This document shows positions 1 to 9,203 of a stretch of 64,000 bases of DNA, one piece after another; the stretch's first letter is position 1; the number at the start of each line of letters is the position of its first letter. The stretch covers positions 34,156-98,155 of the forward strand of contig NW_005179052.1 in assembly GCF_000350225.1 (NCBI RefSeq). The letters run 5' to 3'. Source of the DNA: Chondrus crispus. Lineage: Eukaryota > Rhodophyta > Florideophyceae > Gigartinales > Gigartinaceae. The notes under the pieces are model-generated. The model did not search any database, was not told the DNA's origin, and worked only from the letters and a program-made list of their open reading frames with translations. A program made the translations under genes and the position numbers.

Positions 1-779
1 GACGGGAAGGGATGATCAAAAGGGGACGCACCAGTCGCTGACGGAGCTCCGCAAGCCCCGATACAGAGGCTTGTCGAGCAGAAATAATTACTGACCGAGG
101 CAAACCCGCAACAAGGACAAGCATAGTCCCACCGCGACGTAGTCAACGAATAGTCGATTGCGACTAACACTGACGCCCCTGTAGTACTTCTGGCATACGC
201 GCGACGCTCCCACCGATCCGTAGCTATGCCCTACTATGTTTTCTGTCGTATTTTTTTGCGTTCTTTTTTGTTTTGTTCACCTTTGAGGTCCAGAAGTACG
301 ACTGCGTCCTGTGAACGTCGATCAGCCGGTATATTCGGCATTAGAAGGAGGATACGGCAGCGTTACAAGGAAGAACGTCCTCCACGGTACATGGCAAGCT
401 GGGCTTGTCTGGGGAGCGAGAGACGTTGTAGGGAGTCAAGAACAGCCATCACAGTGGCCTCGGGGAACGCTGCAGTAGCGTAGAAAGGACGAGACGACGC
501 AAACCAAGAGGAAGGCGTGTCGGGTCGAGCGCATGAGGCGCTAGGTACTTAGAAAACGTGCAAACGGCACGCGCAAGTCCGTACCCGCCGCCACGCGAAG
601 ATGCAAACAGGGAAAACGGGAACACGATCGTCCCGTACGAGATGTCGAAAAAGGAGAGCGACGTAAACCGTCGACACCACTCACAAGCCAGAGCAGGGAA
701 AGAAAGGACTTAGGCGATTTTATCTGAAAACACCCCTCACCGGAATGCAAGAGCCGGGGCAGTCGTACCACGAAAACGA

Positions 780-892
780 AAATTTTCTGTAGTCTCAGGC
801 TGAGGTCAGATACCTCCTGAGACACGATCACGCGCACGAGACAGGACGCTTGGATCAGAGATTCGCCCTCGTGACGCGCAATTTAATCAAGA
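780..892. repeat. Conserved noncoding block shared with element C
   Basis: The string CTGTAGTCTCAGGCTGAGGT, followed by a dACCTCC segment, GGACGCTTGGATCAG and CGCCCTCGTG, is shared with 14618-14735 in element C. It is better conserved than the surrounding spacer. It is not a recognised RNA gene, and the function is unknown. Confidence 0.6.
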
Positions 893-2993
893 AGATACTT
901 GGAGGTCGTCAGAGAAACGCTGGACAAGCGGTAAAAGCCGAAAATGGACCAAGGGGGTAACCTTCGAAAATTTAATGAAAAAGCTAGGGGGAAACAGTAC
1001 TTGTTAGTCGCACGAAAACAGAGGAGCGCTGGCTACAGCCCATGACACAAGTACACCAGGTCAGCAGATCACATCGTTGTGAGCCATCGCGCAAGACACT
1101 CAACGAGCGGGAGCCTTCTTCCACACCTTCTTCCACGGGGCAAGACACAAGTCCGCCGTCGGTATTGCCGTGTACAATGAGTTCCGTACGTCCGCAAAGG
1201 ACGGCCCAACCCCTGCCTAAGACCACGGGCTCCTGTTCTCGCGACCTGCCGCCCGGTTCGAGGCAGCTGAAAAAATGGAGAAGAGAGAGCAGAGAAATGG
1301 TAATCCTCACGTCAACAAGGACCAATTTGTGACGTCTCATTGAGAAGGCAATCGGGAGTCTCGCGCCACCTTCCAACACGAACGATCCGGAGCACCAAAG
1401 CGAGGAGAGCAACTCCGGAGTCGAGAGATCGTCGATCGAGGAGCTCATTACCAATGACAGAGCTGTGGCTCTACGCGACTGACGACGTCAAGCTCACGTT
1501 CTCGTTGTTACCCCAAGCGAACTACCGAAACGACATCCTTCCTTTATTTCCTCTACAGTCTCGCACACTGAACCTCTTAATGCTTTCCTATGTTTTTTCA
1601 TTTGCCCTAAGTTCCTGTGCATTTTTATTTTATTTCACTTCTTGTTGTGAAGACTTAACACGACCCCACGACGCGACATCGACAGTAAGGACGACCGACA
1701 GAACGTCGATCATGACGAGACCCCCCGTTGGGAGGGAGATAAGCAAGGAGATCAAGACCGCTACGCACGACGTCGGAGTTGAACAAATAATTGGAGGCAC
1801 GCGGAATAAGGGACGGACGTCTATCGCACGAAAGGAAGAGAAGTGCACACTCGCCGAGTGTTTGACATCGCTACTAGAAGATGTACAGTAAGAGGCGGTC
1901 GATGACTAAGGAAATCCGGAAAGCCACTACGTGAATGACCACTCCGAAGTTCTTTAAATTGATATTCTTTCATGATTCTGAATTGGGGCGTCCCCATCGT
2001 GGGTCGCTCGCAATTAACGACCAGTCAAATAGGCGCTGATGATGGTCGGAAAGCATGCGTAAGCAGCGTGTGTTATCACGTTATGGAGGACGCCAGGCGT
2101 AGAAATGAGGATCGGAAAACGGGACGAATGGCGTTGACTGAATAAACGCCGAGCCAGCAACCCTATACGGCAGCCGTAATGCAGTGCCGTGGATAAGAGA
2201 CAACGCACAGTAGTGAGGAAAACCTATCATGAAAGATCTTTTCGATCACAGAGGGTTGGTCGCGACGTTCGAAAGGAGCCGGGCTGTGCGCGACGAAAGC
2301 TCAGTGAAGGGACAGCTATCATGAGACCCGAACCTTCCTTTGAAAAACTGATGAACGGTGATGACATCACTCCGACGAGATCAGATCGTCACAGACCCAC
2401 ACACCCACAGAAGTTCCGATTCCACAAGGCGATATGAGGATTCGCACTCAAAGTACAAAGGAGGTGGGACACAGGATCGAAGCTATCGCAGGGGATACTG
2501 AACAAGGCGGGTTCATTGGACAGAGGGAACCCCTAATCACGAATTAATATATTCCTCGAGGAGATAACTGGGCGAATAAGGGGACCGCCTGACGGGGATG
2601 AAAGAGGGGAGCCTTATTAGAGGCAACAGGAGCCACAGACCCTAGCAATGAAGACGAACGCGTACTCCTAAGGGCGTGTACCTTGCGGAGACGCAGGAAA
2701 AATATATAAAGAGGAGGAATGCGGCATGGAAGTCACAAGAAGAGGCATTCATTCCACCACACCAGAACACCGCTATCAGAGCGTCACCTCGACGGGGTCG
2801 TCGGTGATGCAGGTTTGAGGACGAATGAAGAGGGAGCCAAGGGATCCGCTCTTGAAAGAGGGGCGTGTGGGCCCCGTCAAAGCGTTGGATAAAGAGGAGG
2901 AAAAGGAAAATGAGGAGACGGATGACGTACGTGTTGGATAGAAAGAAGAAAAATGCAAAAAGAGGAGGAAGTGGATAGGAAAAGGGAATGCAA

Positions 2994-2999
2994 TTTATT
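2994..2999 (-). terminator. Polyadenylation signal AATAAA for the element D antisense ORF
   Basis: TTTATT on the plus strand, which reads AATAAA on the minus strand, about 110 nt past the antisense ORF stop. Matching signals follow the antisense ORFs in C and B, which raises the chance that it is used. Confidence 0.5.
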
Positions 3000-3108
3000 T
3001 TCGGTGGAACGAAGGGAAGTGTCGACGATGAGACGACACCCTCAGAGGACAACGATCCGAACATGGATCGGCAGGACGCTACCATCGACAATGGGTCAAT
3101 GGGACGAT

Positions 3109-5061
3109 TCACCCAAGCATTTTTTTCTTTGGAAGTGAGGCGACAAGCTGCGTCAGTAAGCGCAGGTCAACGAGGGACGCTCCTCGAAGAGCCTCCTCGT
3201 TTATTCCGTGAGCACGGAGCAATGTGCGATAGACGCTGGCGGCGCCGTCGTTCTTTTTGATAACATCTGGAGAGGACGCGGAGGTTGAACCTCCCCTGGT
3301 CGATTGGACTGCGTCGACGATTGGGGACAAGGGGGCCGCAACTGGAACAGCCGCAGGAGAAGGGGGACAAGCTGGGACGTGCACAGCGGAAGACGGTGCA
3401 GGAGGAACTGAGGGGGTAAGGGAAAAAGAAGTTCCCTTCCTTTCTGGGGCTGCTCGCACGGACAGACTTTCAGTCCGGCTAGCTGACGAGGGGACTTCTC
3501 TCGTTTCTGATAGAGGTTGACACCTGGCCACTGGAGGTGAATGGGACCGCAAAGGGGATTTAACCCCCATGCACACAAGGGCCCTCGTCGCCCTTATCAG
3601 AGCATTCACGGGAAGAGTGGGGTCGGCCGGATCGACAGAAAGAGAAGTCGGTGAGACCGGTAACACAGGGCGAGAACGCAAAGGCTCTCTGGGACAGAGG
3701 TCGCGCTCGCGGGGATGCGCAAGGAAGACAGGCATCTCAACCGGAACGGGCGCCTGACTTCCATATGGTCGACTCAGACGCGCCTCGTCGTAAGAACATT
3801 GCGATCCCGTCCAGGGGTTAAACCAAGCGTAGTCCCCCGCACCACGATGAACACGACCAGGAGAGAAGGAGGGGCGTTGCCGGACGAAGGAACGAGAGGA
3901 AGTTTGACGCGGTATCAAGTCCCAATCGACATTCTCTATCTTATCGAGGAGAGAATCCAATTCGGTGTCTGCATCTGCGCCGCCCAGGGGAACCGAATAA
4001 TCGATGCGTCGCATGAGGCTGATGAGCTGGGGAGGCAAGTACCGCAACCTCCAGCAGTCGTAGGTCTCCCACAGGAGGGTCACTACCACTTTGGTACACC
4101 ACTCTGTGAGGAAGACTACCTAAAGGCCATGTCGAGGATCACGTAAATACCTTCCGTAATACTTGTACACCGGGCCGAGCTTAGCCCAGAAGCCTTGGCG
4201 GACCTCAAATTGGCTCCACCACGAAGGAATACGTTGATAACGATTCGCGTAATGGCACCTCGCGATTTCGCTCGCCTCCAACATCTGGTAGGCCACAAAA
4301 TAACCAGTGTCAGACCGAATACGGCGTTCGAAGCGCACTGCGTGCTGAAAGAACGGAATGGTACCCCGCTTGATAAGTCGGAAATTAGCCGGAATTATGG
4401 CGTTGATCTACAGCATAGCGTCGCCCGAGACGGTCCTTTGGTTGAACCAAAGGCGTTTAGCTTCACGAGGAGGGTTATCCGAGGTCCAGGCCAGCATATT
4501 ATCGAGGTAAGACCGCTCGCCATCGGTGCGAAACTGCCACGTGTCACAACCGAATTCCTCAGGGATGAGATCCTGCGTCAATGGCAGCTCAAGCCTGTCG
4601 CACACAGCGGTCATGAAGCCGGTCGATAACACCGCACGACCACGAGGCGGAGTGTGACACAGGATGGAAGGAGGAATGGCGATGCGAGCCAACCAATCGT
4701 AAGACCGGATAGCTTGAAGGGGGATTTGTCCTGGAAGCATACCGGCGCCGTCGGCCAACGAGTAAGCAATGTCATCGAAGGCGCATACATTGATCACAGA
4801 GAACCATTTAGCGGAAGCAAAAAGCCCAGGATTAAGGCGCAAGGCCTTATCGTGGAGCTCCGACGCAGAAGGGTATCGACGCAAGGACGGAGCGTTAGGA
4901 TCGGAATCGATGTGGCCAACAGGGTCAGCATGTTAGGAATCGGGGGGTAATCGAGGGATTGAAGGAAGACCTGGAGGGCCATGGGAAGTGGAAGAAACGC
5001 CCACGCGGTAGCGCTTGCGTTTGGTACCACCACTCGAATGGCTCGGGGATGAAGGAAACAT
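3109..5061 (-). pseudogene. Element D antisense ORF (aORF), 650 codons with three in-frame stops
   Basis: Product of unknown function, encoded opposite to the gag-pol direction just inside the 3' LTR. The start ATG at 5061 gives MFPSS, as in the C homologue, followed by a basic KRKRYR stretch. The whole length is one reading frame interrupted by TAA (4933-4935), TAG (4408-4410) and TAG (4120-4122). No frameshift is needed. Compared with the C copy, the 4408 stop replaces a serine and the 4120 stop a tryptophan. Visible conserved blocks are an RG-x3-FF-x-H motif, a Y/P-rich block ending in W-x-FE, LTEW, then D-[YF]-x-WFNPW, a Pro/Ser-rich linker (longer than in C) and a C-terminal helical block ending near LPKKK. 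I do not recognise any named domain. Most likely a recently dead copy of a retroelement accessory gene. Confidence 0.75.
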
Positions 5062-5173
5062 AAGGCTCGTCTTGCTCTTGCACTTCGGCAGGTCACCGGA
5101 AACGGCGATGTAGGGGTATGAGAGAAACGGCGAGGAGATTATACGATGGCGGAGCGGCGTACAAGAGCGCTCG

Positions 5174-5183
5174 GAAGGGGGAT
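5174..5183 (+). other. Polypurine tract of element D
   Basis: GGAAGGGGGA immediately before the LTR start. This is the expected position of the primer for plus-strand DNA synthesis. Element C has AGAAGGGGGA at the equivalent place. Confidence 0.65.
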
Positions 5184-5185
5184 AT

Positions 5186-5593
5186 GTAGTGCAATAATCG
5201 GCTGCACCGTGAGGGGGTGAAAAGAAAAGGAATTGAGGGGTATGACAAATTGGGGGGATGACAAGTGAAAATTATTTCACTTTATTATTTTAATTATTAA
5301 TTTTAATTAGTTGCGTATTAGTTATTTAACGTTGGATTAGATCTAGGATCTAGCGCCGAGAGCTACTGTAGTGGCTCCGGCGGGGCGATATATACCTTAG
5401 CCCTCTGACCACCAAATCAGTAAGGGTAACCCGAGTTGCCGGAGTTAGATCTCGCCTTCGTCGAAGACCGCTTCCATTCACGCGACGCGCTTCCCTTCTA
5501 CGCTGCTAACGACATCCTCTATTGCCCGGGGTCCCATTCCTTTTCCTTATCCTTTTACCTTTTCTATCTCTACATCTATTTTCCCCTAATTCT
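5186..5593 (+). repeat. Element D 3' LTR, left segment
   Basis: Begins TGTAGTGCAAT, the inverse of the LTR end ATTGCACTACA. Cut at 5593 by element C, whose 5-bp target duplication ATTCT occupies 5589-5593. Contains CTACTGTAG at 5363-5371 and TATATA at 5389-5394, the probable LTR promoter. Confidence 0.8.
5389..5394 (+). promoter_or_regulatory. LTR TATA box, element D
   Basis: TATATA lies 26 nt after a CTACTGTAG palindrome and a GC-rich CCGGCGGGGC stretch. The arrangement is the same in the C LTRs. Confidence 0.6.
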
Positions 5594-5814
5594 TGTAGTG
5601 CAATACGCACCTGGAAAGGGGGGTGAAAAGAAAGGAAAACATTTGGATATGAAAAGTAGTCCGGGTTTGGGGGACACACGTGTGAATAATTGCACAGTTT
5701 TAATTTTTAATTATTTTATTTTATTTAGTTAATTAGTTGGCATTAATTTTGCTGACACTAGATTAGATCTAGAATTTAGAGCCGGGAACTACTGTACTCG
5801 CCCCGGCGGGGCTC

Positions 5815-5820
5815 TATATA
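5815..5820 (+). promoter_or_regulatory. LTR TATA box, element C
   Basis: TATATA preceded by CTACTGTAC (5789-5797) and CCCCGGCGGGGC, which is also a GC hairpin. It is likely the promoter for the gag-pol transcript. The 3' LTR copy is at 19537-19542. Confidence 0.65.
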
Positions 5821-6152
5821 ACTTAGCCCTTTGACCGAACAAGTCAATGAACCAACCCGAGTTGCCGGAGTTGAATGTCGCCTTGGTCGAAGTCCGTCTC
5901 TACCAAGACGCTCCCTTTTACCTAAGCCTACGGCATCCTCTATCGCTCGGGGGTCCCCTTCCTTTTCCCTCTATTTCCCAATCGAACCCGAGTTGCCGGA
6001 GTTGAATGTCGCCTTGGTCGAAGTCCGTCTCTACCAAGACGCTCCCTTTTACCTAAGCCTACGGCATCCTCTATCGCTCGGGGTTCCGTTTTCTCTTTCT
6101 TTTATTTCCCTATCCTTTTCTATCTCTAATTCTGCCTATTTCCCCTAATCTT

Positions 6153-6466
6153 GTGTTGGTGCCATCGGCCTCGGTTGCGACCGAACCGGTGTAGGTGTTT
6201 CGAGCCATCGGGCGACACAGTTGACGTAGCGCTGGTACTGTGACCCATTTTCCGACGGAGACCGTTGCAACGACGTCTCCCTCGAAGGGCTCCGTCGTAT
6301 TACGAGCCAGTGTTGGTACCATCGGTGTCGGTTGCGACCGAACCGGTGTAGGTGTTTCGAGCCATCGGGCGGCACGGTTGACGTAGCGCTGCTACTTTCA
6401 TTTCATCCAGTCGGGCTGCGTTGCGACGCCCCCGTCGAAGGCCTTGTCGCGTTACAAGGTGTCGAA
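6153..6466 (+). repeat. 157-bp tandem duplication in the C 5' LTR
   Basis: Two imperfect units, each starting GTGTTGGT and carrying the shared string GCGACCGAACCGGTGTAGGT. The second unit matches the single unit of the 3' LTR (from about 19875) better than the first does. Element D carries a comparable pair at 20344 and 20493. Confidence 0.8.
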
Positions 6467-6779
6467 GAAGCTCAACGAGCATTGGCCTTACAACCCAGTG
6501 GAACCGGGGTACCTACGTACGCGCCCCACCCCACACTCGTCGAGCAGATCTCTTCGCAAGTCTCTACCACACCGATCCCGGGCCGGGCTATTTCTCTGTG
6601 CCCCCCCCCCATCAGGGATCCGAGCTACTACGAGTCGCAAGCTCGTTTAAACGGAGAAGGGAGAGTGGGACACTCCGTAGCGCTGTGCTATCGGCAGTTC
6701 TTCTTTTTGTTGCTGTTGTTGTTTTTGCTGGACCATCGGACCTTGGTCTCTGCCTAACAGGCGCATTGCACTACAAAAG

Positions 6780-6797
6780 TGGTCTTCCGACCTAGAA
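6780..6797 (+). other. Putative primer-binding site, element C
   Basis: TGGTCTTCCGACCTAG starts 4 nt after the LTR end. The leading TGG fits pairing with a tRNA 3' CCA. I cannot name the tRNA. Confidence 0.5.
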
Positions 6798-6898
6798 ATT
6801 GTTTTATCTACGACAAGGAAGTGGTCTGGGTAACGGAGTCTTTTTTATTTTCTTTTTGTTTGTAACTTTTTTGCTGCGTAGGTCCGCTCGTACGAGCA

Positions 6899-9203
6899 AT
6901 GTCAACAAGCGCACCCGGGGACGTCGGTCCCGGGGCGAGCAGAGCCGGATCGGCAAGAGCGTCGAGGATCCCGAGGGGTCCTCGCACCCGGAGCCAGGCC
7001 AATACGGCCACGGACCCCGGAGATCAAGAATCCCCTACGGAGATAGCCGCCGACAAGACTGACCTCGACGAGAAGTTGGAGAAGATGAGCAGCGAAATTC
7101 GCGAAGAAGCGAAGAAAAATCTCGAGGCTGAATTAGCCCTCGTCCGGAAGCAACTGGAGTTGCAAGCATCCGAGTTCCACACCGTTTTGGGAGAGCTGTC
7201 GGCTCGAGTGGATCTCATCGAGAAGGAGCGAGGTGAGGCGACCGACGGTCTGGAGCCGGAGGTCCTAGCCTCGTTGAAAATTTCGGTCAAGGACGCGAGG
7301 CGCGACGCGAATCAAGCCTTGGAGTCCTTAGGAAAATTTAGAACAAGCATCGATGACCGATTCGATCGCGCCGCGCAACGTCTCAAGGACCTCGAGCAGG
7401 CCGCGGATCAAGCTCCGCAAGGATCGGACGACGAGCCGCTCCCTTCGGGTAGAGAGGGCGACCGTCGGTCGAAGAAGGACAAGCCCGCTCGGCAGCGGAG
7501 TTCTAAGTCGAAGCCCTCGAAGAAGGACAAGCGACGTACAAGCAAGGGTCACTGTAGTGACGATCCGGAGAACCCCGACTCACAGTTGGAGTCGCTTGGT
7601 CCCTCCGAAGATGGTAACGGCGGTTCGTCGAACCATTCGGGCGATTCCGAACGCCGTTCAGAAGACGGAAACGGATTTCGTCAAGCAAGAAAATTTCCTC
7701 CAGACGAGGCGGAGTCACTCCGTCCGCCTCGCGGAGAGACAAGGACGCGGAGCCCGAAGATGTCGCAACGCGGCGCGGGCCGCGATGGGAGGAGTTGGAG
7801 GAGCTGAATCCGACCAACGACCTCTTCAAGAAGTTACTTTCGTACCGAACGTACCGCTTGCGGAACCCGCAGACATATTTGTCAAGTTCCCGGCGGACCG
7901 CCGTGCGAAAAATTAGGAGAGATATTCCGCCTAAGGTGAAGAAGGACAACACGTTCACCGGAGAGGACGGGGTCCTTGTGTTGGATTTTTGGCAAAGTTA
8001 GTTCAAGAGTTTGATACTCAAGAAATGAACGAGGGGCAAGCGATCCGCCTGTTGCCTGAATTTTTAAGCGGCATCGCCTTGAGACAGTACACTTCGGTGT
8101 CTCAGACGGCCGGGTCCCATCAAGGAAAAGTGTCCGTTTGGCCAGAGGCCGTACAGTGGTTGTTGAGGAGTTTCGCAACCGACGAGGCGATCCGTCAAGC
8201 CGTGCTCGCATTGCGAGAAGTTCAGCAAAGACCGTCTGAAGACGAGATGGAATTTTATATCCGTCTGACGGGTGCAAGCAACCGATGTGGAAACGTATAT
8301 TCGATGGAAGAACAGATGACGATGTTTATTGAAGGACTCGATTCGAGTATCAAGCCGATGGTATCTCAATACCGGCAAGACAATCGGGACGTTTCATTTT
8401 TGAGACTAGTGAATTACGCGAAGGCGCATGGCTCGGCGAGCCGCGCTAAGGACAAGAAGACCAAGAAGGTCACGATTCAGACGCCGTCGACGTTCAGGGC
8501 GGGGAACAAGCCGAGGGCTTCTTATCCCGGTCGCAAAAGTCACGCCGCAGTCCATTTAGCCGAGTCCATGTCCGCGTCAGATGAGCGCGGTGCGCATGGA
8601 AGTAGCAAAAATCACTACGAAGGAGCGTTAGTAGCCGAAGGCGAGTTCATTGAGCCATGGGAGGGCTACGGACACGAGGACTACGGGGACAGCGGGTCGT
8701 CAACTTTACCGACGCCTGCATACACGACGGAGTCGTTTTCAGAGCCCACGGATCCCGTGATGATGTTTCGGGGGCGCGGCCAGACGCCGGCGCCGCGCAT
8801 TCCGATGGAAGACAAGGGTACGACGTTTGGAAGGCCAGGCTGGATGGGAAGGCCGCAACGTCAAGGAAGGCCGCCGGCCCGTGGAGGACCTAGGACGCCG
8901 TATCCCGTCAAGACGCACGGTCTGGTGTGCTATCATTGCTATGAAAAGGGGCACGCCGCGCCAACGTGCATTCTTTCCCTCCGGGAAATGCACCGAGTTT
9001 TGGAAAATTATGAGGCGTTGTCTCCGATGGAGAGGTTAGGGATACCATCGACGAGTTACCTGAAGGTCAAGAATTGGTTCGATTCGCAGACGGCGAGCAC
9101 GCCGAGTGCTTCAACGCCGAGGTCGAACCAACCCTTCAGAGTGCCCACCGCGGGGCCCGCGCCGTCGGATGTGAGAAGGATCCCGCAGCGGCAGGAAAAC
9201 TAG
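6899..9203 (+). pseudogene. gag: gag of element C (two frameshifts)
   Basis: Structural polyprotein that would form the virus-like particle and bind genomic RNA. The start ATG at 6899 is the first good one after the primer site. An N-terminal long coiled coil (about residues 55-160, Glu/Lys/Leu-rich heptads) is followed by a charged Lys/Ser/Asp linker. The reading frame then moves near 7795 and again near 7990; these segments align with the intact gag of element B (NDLF, SYRTYRL, HTF-type blocks). The last segment holds the capsid-like helical region and a CCHC zinc knuckle (C-x2-C-x4-H-x4-C, near 8929-8971). The end overlaps pol, which lies in the -1 frame. Confidence 0.85.

Larger units (their letters stand above)
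1..3108. other. Element D post-pol spacer, no intact gene
   Basis: No supportable coding region. The stretch aligns piecewise with the spacer of element C (13656-17539): a T-rich tract at about 238-275 matches C 13705-13790, a conserved block at 780-890 matches C 14618-14735, and a block near 1985-2010 matches C near 16528-16560. Open frames here are short, on both strands, and not conserved between D and C. Confidence 0.7.
5594..6775 (+). repeat. Element C 5' LTR (1182 bp)
   Basis: TGTAGTGCAAT to ATTGCACTACA. Contains TATATA at 5815-5820, a 131-bp tandem pair (5856-5986 and 5987-6117) and a 157-bp tandem pair (6153-6309 and 6310-6466). The 3' LTR has the 131-bp pair but only one 157-bp unit, which explains most of the length difference. 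Confidence 0.93.

Noticed and set aside
2697-2710. TATATAAA in the D spacer and a similar ATATATAAG at 16132 in C
   Set aside because: No gene follows either one on that strand and the neighbourhoods do not align, so I did not call them promoters.
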